NCBI GenBank assembly: GCA_027485795.1
Contig: JAIXQK010000045.1
Location: 1-47,853 of the forward strand
Source: Oxalobacteraceae bacterium
Lineage (GTDB): Bacteria; Pseudomonadota; Gammaproteobacteria; Burkholderiales; Burkholderiaceae_D
Reading direction: 5' to 3'
Length of the DNA: 47,853 nucleotides
A program made the translations under genes and the position numbers. Positions within the stretch are counted from its first letter, which is position 1. Every line of letters begins with the position of its first letter. Below are positions 8,998-17,862 of this stretch, one piece after another. Under the pieces are notes generated by a model. The model saw nothing but the letters and a program-made list of their open reading frames with translations. It had not been told where the DNA came from and ran no database searches.

Positions 8998-9540
8998 CTA
9001 GAACCCGTACTTCAAGCCGACGGTCCAAGCGCTCAAGGTAATCGGTAGCTGGTGGGCATGACCGAAATATTGATACTCGATGTTTCCAGCAATCTGTGGC
9101 GAGAACTTGTGATCGAGGCCAAGGCCCGCCATCAAGTTGGTGTTGGTACCCGAATCTGCGCTATTTCCGAGCCCGCCCACATTCACACTGACCTTGGTAT
9201 CGACTACGGCCAATCCAACCTTGCTGTAGACACGCGTAGCGTTGTTCAGCGGCAGATTCGCGACAGCAGCGCCATACACGGCTTGTGAGCGCATGCTGAG
9301 CTCGAGGCCGGGCACACCCCGTTTGAGGTTGCCAAAGTGGATATAGCCTAGTTCATAGCCCCACGTCGAGTCTAGCGCCGCCCCATAGGCCACTGACAGC
9401 GCTCTATCGGTTTCGGTGTCAGTCCCGTCTGAGTAACGGGACTGACCGAAACCCAGTTTAAGATAAGCGCTATCGGCTAACGCAGGCCAGGGCGAACACA
9501 GCGCCGCACCAAGCAGCGTAGCCATCACGGTTTTTTTCAT
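8998..9540 (-). CDS. Small outer-membrane beta-barrel protein (paralogue 1)
   Basis: The 180-aa protein begins with a clear Sec signal peptide (MKKTVMATLLGAALCSPWPALA, cleavage before DSAYLK). The rest alternates polar and hydrophobic residues in beta strands (YLKLGFGQSRYSD, YELGYIHFG, VYSKVGLAVVDTK) and ends in Phe, the usual BAM recognition end. This is the 8-strand OmpA/OmpX-like barrel class; function is unknown. It is paralogous to the next gene (shared YxKLGxGQ, ELGYIHxG and GLKY ends). Start ATG 9540 precedes the signal peptide; the longer upstream frame has none. A good promoter lies about 75-100 nt upstream. Confidence 0.75.
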   Translation of the reverse strand: MKKTVMATLLGAALCSPWPALADSAYLKLGFGQSRYSDGTDTETDRALSVAYGAALDSTWGYELGYIHFGNLKRGVPGLELSMRSQAVYGAAVANLPLNNATRVYSKVGLAVVDTKVSVNVGGLGNSADSGTNTNLMAGLGLDHKFSPQIAGNIEYQYFGHAHQLPITLSAWTVGLKYGF

Positions 9541-9614
9541 CTGAAATCCCTTTAAATAAAGTGGCGATAAGCCTCGCGCTGCCGACGCATAAGACACCCC
9601 GGCAGCTCGATATG

Positions 9615-9642
9615 ATTTTATTTAAAGTTTTCAGACTAGCAA
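9615..9642 (-). promoter_or_regulatory. Sigma-70-like promoter of outer-membrane protein gene 1
   Basis: On the minus strand TTGCTA (9642-9637) and TAAAAT (9620-9615) are 16 nt apart, in an AT-rich patch about 75 nt before the start codon. The -10 box overlaps one arm (9617-9627) of an 11-bp inverted repeat whose other arm is 9550-9560 near the start codon, a possible operator or leader fold. Confidence 0.5.
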
Positions 9643-9716
9643 TTATTAGGTTGTTAACCAATGACGCTTGCACTGACTTGGCGGACTACTAAGGACTGTC
9701 TGAAAATCGCACCCGA

Positions 9717-10277
9717 TCACCAGAGGTATTTCAGCCCAATCGTCCAGAGATCAACGTCAGTTGCTTCTCCAGCAACCTTTCTGGTGCGACTAAAGTAAGC
9801 ATACTCAAGATCTGCGGCCCAATTTGGCATGAACTGCCACGTCGCGCCGATGCCAACCATCGGCCCGAATCGGCTGTCATCCGTATCGAAGGCAGCGGCA
9901 TCGCGCACGCCGCGCCAATTAGTCCAGTTGTAAGCTGCGCCCAGCTTTCCGTAGAGAGAGAATCCGTCGCGCAAAGAAGATCTGCCAACAGCGGCAAGAT
10001 AAACAGACTCCGAGCGTGCGGTCATGGAATTGCCAGCGAAGGCGTACTTGGCCTTGCCAAGGTGAATGTAACCAAGCTCGACATCCATATTCGAGCTGAC
10101 TTGGGCTCCGGCTGCAATCAATGCGGCGGTGTCGGAATCCTTGCCCCAGAAATCGGCGTCAGTCCTAGCCTGACCGCCGCCAAGCTTGACATAAGTGGAC
10201 GGGGGCGTACTTTGCGCCTGCACCAATGGTGCAGCCAACAATACCGCCAGCCAAATCACAATCCTTGATCTCTTCAT
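9717..10277 (-). CDS. Small outer-membrane beta-barrel protein (paralogue 2)
   Basis: The 186-aa protein has a Sec signal peptide (MKRSRIVIWLAVLLAAPLVQA, cleavage before QSTPP), then amphipathic beta strands (YVKLGGGQARTD, MDVELGYIHLGKAKY, SLYGKLGAAYNW, WAADLEYAYFSR) and a final aromatic Trp (IGLKYLW). It is a diverged tandem paralogue of the gene at 8998-9540, in the same orientation with 176 nt between them, so each probably has its own promoter. A 6-bp hairpin (10313-10328) lies 36 nt before its start. The function is unknown; outer-membrane location is inferred. Confidence 0.75.
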   Translation of the reverse strand: MKRSRIVIWLAVLLAAPLVQAQSTPPSTYVKLGGGQARTDADFWGKDSDTAALIAAGAQVSSNMDVELGYIHLGKAKYAFAGNSMTARSESVYLAAVGRSSLRDGFSLYGKLGAAYNWTNWRGVRDAAAFDTDDSRFGPMVGIGATWQFMPNWAADLEYAYFSRTRKVAGEATDVDLWTIGLKYLW

Positions 10278-10643
10278 GATGGTTCCTGTTTCATTTGAGG
10301 TGAACGATCGATGGTCGGTTTACCGACCTTGTCCTTTTGAGACGTGCCGATTCTAAGAAGGGGGACTGGATACGTGATGCCGTGGTTGCCTCGATCAGAC
10401 GATGATCTGACCTTGGTTTGCGATGGCTAAGCAAAACTGTGAGGAACAGGCACATCGCCATCAAGACTGGTGATTGTTGCGGCGCGCAAAAAATCTGGGC
10501 GTACAGTTCGGCACAAGACGCCCGGAAATTGGCGACTCGGCTATGATCCGAAGATAAACTGAGGCAATATTCGGCAAGTTTTTTCTAATAAATAAATTGC
10601 GTCTGCACTCAATGGGCCGCAGACGCAAGCCCAACAGATCGCC
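10278..10643. other. 366-nt gene-free divergent region with several dyads
   Basis: It separates the minus-strand barrel gene from the plus-strand acyl-CoA synthetase operon. Three inverted repeats are visible: GGTCGG/CCGACC with a TTTA loop (10313-10328), GGGCGT/ACGCCC (10497-10523), and a 10-bp hairpin just before the synthetase start (listed separately). ORFs read across it are short and lack family features or convincing ribosome sites. It most likely holds two divergent promoters and operator sites; no -35/-10 pair was clear enough to call. Confidence 0.5.
10597..10628 (+). promoter_or_regulatory. Perfect 10-bp hairpin in the leader of the acyl-CoA synthetase operon
   Basis: TTGCGTCTGC and GCAGACGCAA are exact reverse complements around a 12-nt loop, and end 15 nt before the ATG at 10644. 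The position suits an operator or an mRNA fold affecting translation start. It follows an AT-rich run (10580-10598). Confidence 0.5.
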
Positions 10644-12608
10644 ATGGTGGAGACAAACGAGCGGTCGGCGGAAACCTTTCCCCGACTGATGCTGCAACAC
10701 GCTGTCACGCGCCCGCATCGTCCTGCCTTCCGAGAAAAAGATCTCGGTATCTGGCAGACGATCAGCTGGGCCAAGGCTGCGGATGAAATCAGGCGCTTTG
10801 CCTGCGGCTTGGCCGCACTCGGCTTTCGCCGGGGTATGAATCTCGCCGTTATCGGTGACAACCGGCCGCGCCTGTATATGGCGATGGCGGCCGCGCAGTC
10901 CCTCGGTGGGATTGCGGTACCGCTGTACCAGGATGCACCAGCAGCCGACATGGCCTATGTATTGGAGAACGCCGGTATTGATTTCGCGGTGGTCGAAGAT
11001 CAGGAGCAAGTCGACAAACTAATCGAAGCACGCGCAAGTGTGCCGGGGCTGTCGCACATCATCTACGATGATCCGCGTGGTCTGCGCAACTACACACAAT
11101 CCGGCTTACATGCTTTTGAAGACGTGCAGGCACTCGGTGCTACTCATCACCGAAATCATCCGGATTTCTATCAAAGCGAAGTGGATGCTGGTCGCGCGGA
11201 CGATGTTGCCGTGATGCTGTACACCTCTGGCACGACCGGACGTCCTAAAGGCGTGTGCCACTCTCATCGTGCACTGATCACTACCGGGAGAACACTGGCA
11301 GCCTTTGATCAGCTGTCGGCTGATGACGAAATTCTTTGCTACCTTCCGCTGGCTTGGGTAGGCGATTTTCTTTACTCCTATGCGCTATCGAATATTGTTG
11401 GCTTCTGCCTCAATTGTCCGGAATCGCCGTCGACCGTTGGCACCGACTTGCGCGAAATAGGCCCGACTTACTACTTCGGACCACCGCGGGTGTACGAGAA
11501 CACGCTGACACAGGTGATGATTCGCATTGAAGACGCCAGCGCGATCAAGCGTGTCATGTTCCATTACTTCATGAAGGTAGCGCGGCGCGCCGGCTTGAAG
11601 CTACTCGATGGTAAAGGTGAAGTATCGCTAACCGATCGAGTTCTATATGGCATAGGCGAGTTACTGGTGTACGGCCCATTAAAAAACGTGTTGGGCTTGT
11701 CGCGCATTCGTGTGGCCTATACCGGCGGCGAAGCGATTGGCCCTGATCTATTCGATTTTTATCGCTCGATCGGCATCAATCTCAAACAGTTGTATGGCAT
11801 GACAGAAACCTGCGTCACCGTGTGCATGCAACGCTCTGGCGACGTCAAGCTGGACACGGTTGGCAAGCCGATGCAAGGCGTGGAGGTGAAGATTGCTGAA
11901 AGTGGCGAAGTGTTGGTGCGTTCGCCCGGACTAATGGTTGAGTACTACCAGCGCCCGGAAGACACCGCAGAGGCTATCGATGCCGAAGGCTACTTCCGCA
12001 CGGGCGATGCCGGCTTCTTTGATAGCGATGGCCACCTGAAAATCATCGATCGCGCCAAAGATGTTGGACGTATGTCTGACGGCACTATGTTCGCGCCCAA
12101 ATACATCGAGAACAAGTTGAAGTTTTTCCCATTCATCAAAGAGGCCGTGGCTTTCGGTGATGGCCGCGCCACATGCAATGTATTCATCAACATTGACATG
12201 GAAGCCGTCGGCAACTGGGCTGAGCGTCGCAACTTGCCCTATAGCGGCTATGCCGATCTGGCGGCACAGCAGCCGGTGTATGAATTGATCGCCGACTGCG
12301 TAGAAAAGGTGAATACGGATTTGGCGAATGACACGCTGCTGTCAAACTCGCAAGTGCATCGCTTTCTTATCCTGCACAAAGAGCTCGATCCGGATGATGA
12401 CGAGTTGACCCGCACGCGCAAAGTACGTCGTGGTTTCATCGCGCAAAAATACGCGGTGCTGATCGATGCACTGTACGGCGGCAAGCAACGCCAATATATC
12501 GAGACCCAAGTGAAGTTTGAGGATGGTAGACAGGGCATGATTTCTGCTGATCTCGAGATTCGCGATGTAAAAACTTTTAGCAGCGCAGGTGCGCGTCAGG
12601 CGGCATGA
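10644..12608 (+). CDS. Long-chain-fatty-acid/aromatic acyl-CoA synthetase (AMP-forming)
   Basis: The 654-aa ANL-superfamily ligase activates a carboxylic acid to acyl-CoA through an acyl-adenylate. Motifs: [16 protein letters not shown] (P-loop, near residue 190), YGMTET (A5), GYFRTGD (A7) and IDRAKD (hinge). The size matches the long FadD15/FACS-type subgroup often encoded with LIV-type ABC importers. It overlaps the next gene by 4 nt (ATGA) and leads a six-gene run with all five importer subunits. Inferred role: activation of the imported acid. The substrate (fatty, aromatic or branched) cannot be fixed from sequence. Confidence 0.85.
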   Translation: MVETNERSAETFPRLMLQHAVTRPHRPAFREKDLGIWQTISWAKAADEIRRFACGLAALGFRRGMNLAVIGDNRPRLYMAMAAAQSLGGIAVPLYQDAPAADMAYVLENAGIDFAVVEDQEQVDKLIEARASVPGLSHIIYDDPRGLRNYTQSGLHAFEDVQALGATHHRNHPDFYQSEVDAGRADDVAVMLYTSGTTGRPKGVCHSHRALITTGRTLAAFDQLSADDEILCYLPLAWVGDFLYSYALSNIVGFCLNCPESPSTVGTDLREIGPTYYFGPPRVYENTLTQVMIRIEDASAIKRVMFHYFMKVARRAGLKLLDGKGEVSLTDRVLYGIGELLVYGPLKNVLGLSRIRVAYTGGEAIGPDLFDFYRSIGINLKQLYGMTETCVTVCMQRSGDVKLDTVGKPMQGVEVKIAESGEVLVRSPGLMVEYYQRPEDTAEAIDAEGYFRTGDAGFFDSDGHLKIIDRAKDVGRMSDGTMFAPKYIENKLKFFPFIKEAVAFGDGRATCNVFINIDMEAVGNWAERRNLPYSGYADLAAQQPVYELIADCVEKVNTDLANDTLLSNSQVHRFLILHKELDPDDDELTRTRKVRRGFIAQKYAVLIDALYGGKQRQYIETQVKFEDGRQGMISADLEIRDVKTFSSAGARQAA

Positions 12609-13405
12609 TGCAAAGCCTGGATAGCAGCCGCAACATTGGCGAGGTCATTCTCGACCTGCGCAATATCTCGCTCTCGTTCGGCGGTGTGCGGGCACTCACT
12701 GATATTTCTTTTGATGTGCGCGAGCATGAGATTCGCGCCATCATCGGCCCGAATGGCGCTGGCAAAAGCTCCATGCTGAATGTGATTAACGGTGTTTATC
12801 GTCCGCAGCAAGGCGAGATCATTTACCGTGGTGAGCATCGGCGTGACATGAATACCTACGCTGCAGCGAAGAGCGGTATCGCACGGACCTTCCAGAATAT
12901 TGCGCTGTTCCGGGGCATGTCGGTACTAGACAACATCATGACCGGCCGTAATCTGAAAATGCGATCAAATTTCCTGCTACAAGCGCTGTACGCAGGACCA
13001 GCGCAACGCGAAGAGATTGAGCATCGGGTCAAGGTAGAACAAGTCATCGACTTCCTCGAGATTCAGCATATCCGCAAGACGCCGGTCGGTCGCTTGCCTT
13101 ACGGCTTGCAAAAACGAGTTGAGCTCGGTCGCGCGCTGGCGGCTGAACCGCAAATCCTGCTACTCGACGAGCCCATGGCCGGTATGAACGTGGAAGAGAA
13201 GCAGGACATGTGCCGCTTCATCCTTGACGTGAATGAGCAGTTTGGTACCACCATCGTATTGATCGAGCACGATATGGGCGTAGTGATGGATATTTCGGAT
13301 CGCGTCGTGGTGCTCGACTACGGAAGGAAAATTGGCGACGGCACCCCGGACGAGGTTCGGAATAACCAAGAAGTGATCAACGCCTATCTGGGAGTGGCGC
13401 ATTGA
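12605..13405 (+). CDS. LIV-type ABC importer, ATP-binding subunit (LivG-like)
   Basis: The 266-aa ATPase has Walker [11 protein letters not shown]-loop region [10 protein letters not shown], Walker [13 protein letters not shown] and the H-loop IEHDMGVVM. The signature reads [10 protein letters not shown] rather than LSGGQ, as is common in LivG proteins. It is the first ABC subunit of the operon, coupled to the synthetase by an ATGA overlap, and its own stop overlaps the TTG start of the LivH-like permease. It pairs with the LivF-like ATPase at 16879 to energise uptake. Confidence 0.92.
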   Translation: MMQSLDSSRNIGEVILDLRNISLSFGGVRALTDISFDVREHEIRAIIGPNGAGKSSMLNVINGVYRPQQGEIIYRGEHRRDMNTYAAAKSGIARTFQNIALFRGMSVLDNIMTGRNLKMRSNFLLQALYAGPAQREEIEHRVKVEQVIDFLEIQHIRKTPVGRLPYGLQKRVELGRALAAEPQILLLDEPMAGMNVEEKQDMCRFILDVNEQFGTTIVLIEHDMGVVMDISDRVVVLDYGRKIGDGTPDEVRNNQEVINAYLGVAH

Positions 13406-14301
13406 ACATTAACTTCTTCTTCGAGGTCTTGATTGGTGGGTTACTGTCCGGCGTGATGTACGCGCTGGTCGCGCTCGGCTATGTGCTGATCTACAAGGCG
13501 TCTGGCGTATTTAATTTCGCGCAAGGCTCGATGCTGTTTTTCGCGGCACTGACCTGTGTGTCACTGACCGAATTTGGTTGGCCGCTGTGGATCGCGGTCA
13601 TCTTGACAATGGCGGTGATGTGGGTGCTCGCGCTGGCGATCGAACGCGCCGTGCTGCGGCCGCTGGTAAACCAATCGGAAATCTCCTTATTCATGGCCAC
13701 CATCGGCCTATCGTTTTTCATCGAGGGTCTGGCACAGCTGCTCTGGGGTGCGGAGGTAAAGCGACTTGATCTTGGCATCGAGGATGTGCCGATCGAGAGC
13801 CTGATGAACAACTTCAACATCCTGGTCTCGAAATTTGACGTAACCTCGGCTGCGATATGCGCGCTACTGGTGACCGCACTGGCGCTGTTTTTCTCGCGCA
13901 CCTCTGTCGGGCGCGCACTTCGAGCGGTAGCCGACGACCACCAAGCAGCGCTGGCGGTGGGTATCCCGCTGCAGCAAATCTGGGGCATCGTGTGGGGTGT
14001 AGCCGGCTTTGTTGCGCTGGTGGCGGGCATGCTGTGGGGTGCGCGTAATGGTGTGCAGTTTTCGCTCACCTTTGTAGCGCTCAAGGCCTTACCCGTACTG
14101 ATTCTCGGTGGTTTTACGTCGATACCTGGTGCAATCATCGGCGGCTTGATCATCGGCGCGTCAGAGAAATTGGCCGAGGTTTACATCGGTCCTTTCGTTG
14201 GCGGTGGCATCGAGGGCTGGTTCCCGTACGTGCTGGCGCTGCTGTTCTTGCTGGTGCGGCCTGAGGGCTTGTTTGGCGAAAAAATCATTCGCCGCGTGTA
14301 A
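13402..14301 (+). CDS. LIV-type ABC importer, permease subunit (LivH-like)
   Basis: The 299-aa inner-membrane protein has about eight helices and begins [20 protein letters not shown], followed by ALGYVLIYKASGVFNFAQGS, the best conserved LivH motif. The EAA-like cytoplasmic loop is VGRALRAVADDHQAALAVGI. The start is TTG, overlapping the preceding TGA (TTGA), which is unusual but supported by the exact family N-terminus and coupling. It forms the translocation channel with the LivM-like subunit. Confidence 0.92.
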   Translation: MNINFFFEVLIGGLLSGVMYALVALGYVLIYKASGVFNFAQGSMLFFAALTCVSLTEFGWPLWIAVILTMAVMWVLALAIERAVLRPLVNQSEISLFMATIGLSFFIEGLAQLLWGAEVKRLDLGIEDVPIESLMNNFNILVSKFDVTSAAICALLVTALALFFSRTSVGRALRAVADDHQAALAVGIPLQQIWGIVWGVAGFVALVAGMLWGARNGVQFSLTFVALKALPVLILGGFTSIPGAIIGGLIIGASEKLAEVYIGPFVGGGIEGWFPYVLALLFLLVRPEGLFGEKIIRRV

Positions 14302-14318
14302 AAAAAAACGGAAAACCT

Positions 14319-15377
14319 ATGCTGTACAGAGAAGCCGGACAATTCAAAAGCAGCTATGCCGCCGACGGCCAGATCTTCCCAATTCGCCAGGACAGAGTCG
14401 GCATCATGGTGTTGTTGGCGATTGCTTTTGTACTGGTGCCCCAAGTCGCAACACCCTACCTGCTATCGGCGATTCTGGTGCCCTTCCTGATTTTTTCGCT
14501 GGCCGCGCTCGGACAAAATATTCTGATGGGTTACGCCGGACAGGTCTCACTTGGTTCCGCAGCCTTCATGGCAGTAGGCGCATTCAGCGCCTATAACTTC
14601 GTGCTACGCGTGCCGGGCATGCCGATTTTGGTGGCGTTTATTCTCGGTGGGCTATGCGCCGCGATGGTAGGCATCGTGTTCGGCCTCCCGTCCCTGCGGG
14701 TGCGTGGTTTTTATCTGGCGGCGTCGACACTGGCAACGCAATTCTTTGTGGTTTGGGCGCTGACCAAGATTCGCTGGTTCACTAACTACTCGTCCTCCGG
14801 CGTGATCACTGCACAGCAAATCGAAATACTGGGCTATCACTTCGATACCCCAAACTCAAAGTATCTGCTGGTACTTGGCGTTGTCAGTGTGCTGGCCTTG
14901 GCCGCAAAAAACATGGTGCGCTCGAATGTTGGACGCTGCTGGATGGCAATCCGTGACATGGATGTTGCAGCAGAAGTCATCGGCATTCGCCAGCTGCACA
15001 CCAAACTACTTGCGTTTGCCGTTAGCTCGTTTTTCTGTGGTGTGGCGGGCGCACTCTATGCCTATGCTTACTTAGGCACTGTAGAACCCGAAGCTTACAG
15101 TCTGGATTTGTCATTCCGCATTCTGTTTATGGTGATAATTGGCGGCTTGGGCTCGATACTTGGCTCCTTTCTGGGTGCTGCCTTCATCGTGCTGCTACCG
15201 ATCGTGCTGAACCAGCTTGCTCATGCGCTCCAGATTTCGACGGCGGTTGCCTCGAACGTTGAACTGATGATGTTCGGCGCGCTGATTATTTTCTTCTTGA
15301 TCGTTGAGCCACATGGGCTGGCTCGGTTATGGCAAATCGGCAAAGAAAAACTTCGTCTATGGCCTTTCCCGCATTAA
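14319..15377 (+). CDS. LIV-type ABC importer, permease subunit (LivM-like)
   Basis: The 352-aa inner-membrane protein has a 27-residue polar N-terminus, then about nine helices. LivM features are AALGQNILMGYAGQVSLGSAAF, GLPSLRVRGFYLAASTLA and the cytoplasmic loop VGRCWMAIRDMDVAAEVIGI. It follows the LivH-like gene after 17 nt and precedes the binding protein after 29 nt. The second part of the membrane channel. Substrate specificity is not readable from this subunit. Confidence 0.92.
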   Translation: MLYREAGQFKSSYAADGQIFPIRQDRVGIMVLLAIAFVLVPQVATPYLLSAILVPFLIFSLAALGQNILMGYAGQVSLGSAAFMAVGAFSAYNFVLRVPGMPILVAFILGGLCAAMVGIVFGLPSLRVRGFYLAASTLATQFFVVWALTKIRWFTNYSSSGVITAQQIEILGYHFDTPNSKYLLVLGVVSVLALAAKNMVRSNVGRCWMAIRDMDVAAEVIGIRQLHTKLLAFAVSSFFCGVAGALYAYAYLGTVEPEAYSLDLSFRILFMVIIGGLGSILGSFLGAAFIVLLPIVLNQLAHALQISTAVASNVELMMFGALIIFFLIVEPHGLARLWQIGKEKLRLWPFPH

Positions 15378-15406
15378 TGGTTTTTCCGTTCAACTAGGAG
15401 CACGAT

Positions 15407-16699
15407 ATGAAGTTGATTAAATCCTTGTTGCTGAGCGCTGCGCTACTTAGCGCCAGCAGTTTCGCATGGGCGCAGGAGCAATACGTGCCGCTGCTGTCGT
15501 ACCGCGTCGGCCCGTATGGCTCGAACGGCACCTCGTTTTACGGCGCCATGATCGACTACATGACGCTGGTGAACTCGAGCGGTGGCATCAATGGGGTGAA
15601 ACTGGTGTGGGAAGAGTGCGAGACGGAGTACAACCCGTCGCGTGGCGTCGAGTGCTACGAGCGCTTGAAGGGAAAGGCTGCCGTCGTTGAGCCACTGTCG
15701 ACGGGCATTGCTTACGGCATTCTGGATCGGGTCAGCAAAGACAAGATCCCGATGACGACCCTCGGCTATGGTCGCTCCGATGCCGCGAACGGCAAGGTAT
15801 TCCCATGGGTGTTCCCACTGATCACCAATTACTGGAATCAGGCAGCTTCAATGGTGGTGTACCTCGGCGAGAAATCGGGTGGCATGGACAAGCTCAAAGG
15901 CAAAAAGATCGTTCACCTGTACCACGACTCTGCCTATGGCAAAGAGCCGCTGCCGGTGCTCGAAGCTGAAGCCGCTAAATGGGGTTTCGAATTGGTGAAG
16001 ATACCAATCACACCGCCGGGCAATGAGCAGCAGTCGCAATGGCTGCAAATTCGTCAAGCCAATCCCGACTACGTGATTATGTGGACCTTCGGCGTGATGA
16101 GCGCAGTCGGCCTTAAAACCGCGCAGCGTAATGGCTTCCCGCGCGAAAAGATGATCGGCGTGTGGTGGGCTGGCTCGGAGGAAGATACCGAACCCGCTGG
16201 CGATGCGGCAAAAGGCTTCCAAACGATGAGCTTCACGACGCCAGGCGATTTTCCCTTGCTCGAAGAAATCCAGACCAAGCTCTATAAGAACGGCAAAGGC
16301 AGCCTGAAAGAACTCGACCGCGTTGGCAACATCATGTACGTGCGCGGTCTGGTCGCGAGCGTACTGATGGTCGAAGCCATGCGTAATGCCCAAGCCAAAT
16401 ATGGCAAAGGCAAGCCGGTTAATGGCGAGCAAATGCGCTGGGGCCTTGAGAATCTCAATGTGGATCGTGCGCGCCAAAAAGAGCTGGGCATTGAAGATGT
16501 TTTCCCGCCCATCAAAACCTCTTGTAATGATCACGAGGGTTCAGGCTCAGTGAAAGTGGTGCAATGGGATGGCAAGAAGTGGTTTGCTGTTTCCAAGAAC
16601 TGGATCAGCGGTGACAAAGCGCTGGTGCGCAAGCTACTGGAAGACTCTTCAGCCGCTTACGCAAAAGAAAAAGGCATCACGCCGGCTTGCATGAAGTAA
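15407..16699 (+). CDS. LIV-type ABC importer, periplasmic binding protein (LivK-like)
   Basis: The 430-aa protein starts with a Sec signal peptide (MKLIKSLLLSAALLSASSFAWA, cleavage before QEQYV). The mature part is a two-lobe type I binding fold: VPLLSYRVGPYGSNGTSFY, a long central AVVEPLSTGIAYGILD segment and IVHLYHDSAYGKEPLPVLEA. At about 408 mature residues it is longer than amino-acid LivK proteins, as in the aromatic/fatty-acid branch of the family. AGGAG lies just upstream of ATG 15407. Together with the neighbouring CoA ligases this suggests capture of a carboxylic acid rather than leucine; that is inference. Confidence 0.88.
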   Translation: MKLIKSLLLSAALLSASSFAWAQEQYVPLLSYRVGPYGSNGTSFYGAMIDYMTLVNSSGGINGVKLVWEECETEYNPSRGVECYERLKGKAAVVEPLSTGIAYGILDRVSKDKIPMTTLGYGRSDAANGKVFPWVFPLITNYWNQAASMVVYLGEKSGGMDKLKGKKIVHLYHDSAYGKEPLPVLEAEAAKWGFELVKIPITPPGNEQQSQWLQIRQANPDYVIMWTFGVMSAVGLKTAQRNGFPREKMIGVWWAGSEEDTEPAGDAAKGFQTMSFTTPGDFPLLEEIQTKLYKNGKGSLKELDRVGNIMYVRGLVASVLMVEAMRNAQAKYGKGKPVNGEQMRWGLENLNVDRARQKELGIEDVFPPIKTSCNDHEGSGSVKVVQWDGKKWFAVSKNWISGDKALVRKLLEDSSAAYAKEKGITPACMK

Positions 16700-16710
16700 T
16701 GGCTTGACAC

Positions 16711-16736
16711 TGGACCCCGGCCTGCGCCGGGGTGAC
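16711..16736 (+). repeat. REP-like 26-bp palindromic element, copy 1 (pair A, left)
   Basis: It runs from TGGACCCCGG to CGGGGTGAC around a CCTGCGC centre, 11 nt after the binding-protein stop. It is the inverted partner of 16817-16842; the GTGAC/TCAT ends face each other. A transcribed copy would fold as a strong GC hairpin and could act as an mRNA 3-prime barrier. Confidence 0.8.
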
Positions 16737-16816
16737 TCAGCGAAAGTCTGCAACTATAGAGTGTGATCTTCAGGCTGCATGGTGAAGATACTTAAAGTGT
16801 TGACAGTCTCTGAAAC

Positions 16817-16842
16817 ATCATCCCGGCGCAGGCCGGGATCCA
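16817..16842 (-). repeat. REP-like 26-bp palindromic element, copy 2 (pair A, right)
   Basis: ATCATCCCGGCGCAGGCCGG followed by GATCCA, in reverse orientation to copy 1, with 80 nt of unique sequence between. It lies 36 nt before the LivF-like start. It differs from copy 4 (29126-29151) only at its first base. Confidence 0.8.
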
Positions 16843-16878
16843 ACTACTGATATCACTGGACACAAAACAACGAATGAC

Positions 16879-17688
16879 ATGACGACTCCTGCCATCCTCA
16901 CCGTTAATAATATCGAGGTGATTTACGACCATGTCATCTTGGTGCTAAAGGGCGTCTCGCTCTCCGTACCGCGCGGCAAAATCGTCGCGCTGATGGGTGC
17001 GAACGGTGCCGGCAAATCGACCACATTGAAATCCATCTCGACACTGCTGCGCGGTGAGCGCGGTGATGTGACCAAGGGCAGCGTTGAATTTAATGGTGAG
17101 CGCATCGATCAGCTCACGCCGAATGCCCTGGTCAAGCGTGGCTTGTCGCAAGTGATGGAAGGTCGCCACTGTTTTGGTCATTTGACGATCGAAGAAAATT
17201 TATTGACCGGCGCCTACACTCGGAATCTCGGTCGCGCTCAACTAAAAGAAGAACTCGAGCGGGTCTACCACTACTTCCCGCGGCTGAAACAGCGTCGCAC
17301 CTCGCAAGCTGGTTATACCTCCGGTGGTGAACAGCAAATGTGCGCTATTGGCCGCGCACTCATGGCCAAACCCTCAATGATCTTGTTGGATGAGCCCTCG
17401 ATGGGCTTGGCGCCTCAGATCGTGGAAGAGATTTTCGAGATTGTGCGCGACCTGAACAAGCGCGAAGCGGTCTCTTTCCTGCTTGCCGAACAAAACACGA
17501 CCGTGGCACTGCGCTATGCGGACTTCGGCTATATCCTCGAGAATGGACGAGTCGTGATGGAAGGCGAAGCCACCGACTTGGCTGCCAATGAAGATGTGAA
17601 AGAGTTTTATCTCGGTGTCTCAGGCGCTGGTCGCAAGAGCTTCCGTGACATGAAGTTTTATCGCCGCCGCAAGCGCTGGCTTGCCTGA
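16879..17688 (+). CDS. LIV-type ABC importer, ATP-binding subunit (LivF-like)
   Basis: The 269-aa ATPase has Walker A GANGAGKST, Walker B MILLDEPSMGLAP and H-loop region LLAEQNTTVAL. The signature is YTSGGEQQM, with Thr for the usual Leu, as seen in LivF relatives tied to CoA-ligase operons. A basic tail (FRDMKFYRRRKRW) extends beyond the usual 235-aa LivF. The 179-nt gap to the binding-protein gene holds an inverted pair of REP-like elements, so expression may step down here. It completes the importer. Confidence 0.92.
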   Translation: MTTPAILTVNNIEVIYDHVILVLKGVSLSVPRGKIVALMGANGAGKSTTLKSISTLLRGERGDVTKGSVEFNGERIDQLTPNALVKRGLSQVMEGRHCFGHLTIEENLLTGAYTRNLGRAQLKEELERVYHYFPRLKQRRTSQAGYTSGGEQQMCAIGRALMAKPSMILLDEPSMGLAPQIVEEIFEIVRDLNKREAVSFLLAEQNTTVALRYADFGYILENGRVVMEGEATDLAANEDVKEFYLGVSGAGRKSFRDMKFYRRRKRWLA

Positions 17689-17862
17689 GTTATTGACCAT
17701 AGCGGCGCTTTGATAGCGTTACGTTGACATTAGAGCTTTAACACCGGCGCTGAATCTCTGCGGCTGCATTCCGCGCTCGATGGATATGCCGCAGTTGTAG
17801 CGGCCAACCTCATACTTGCAAATCACCCGCGCGGTAGCACCGACGCGCATCTTGGAGACATC

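Noticed and set aside
13491-14153. Long antisense ORF across the LivH-like gene
   Set aside because: It mirrors codon bias of a strongly supported permease gene and shows no family features of its own. The same holds for antisense frames across the binding protein (15848-16534) and paralogue A (19877-20431).
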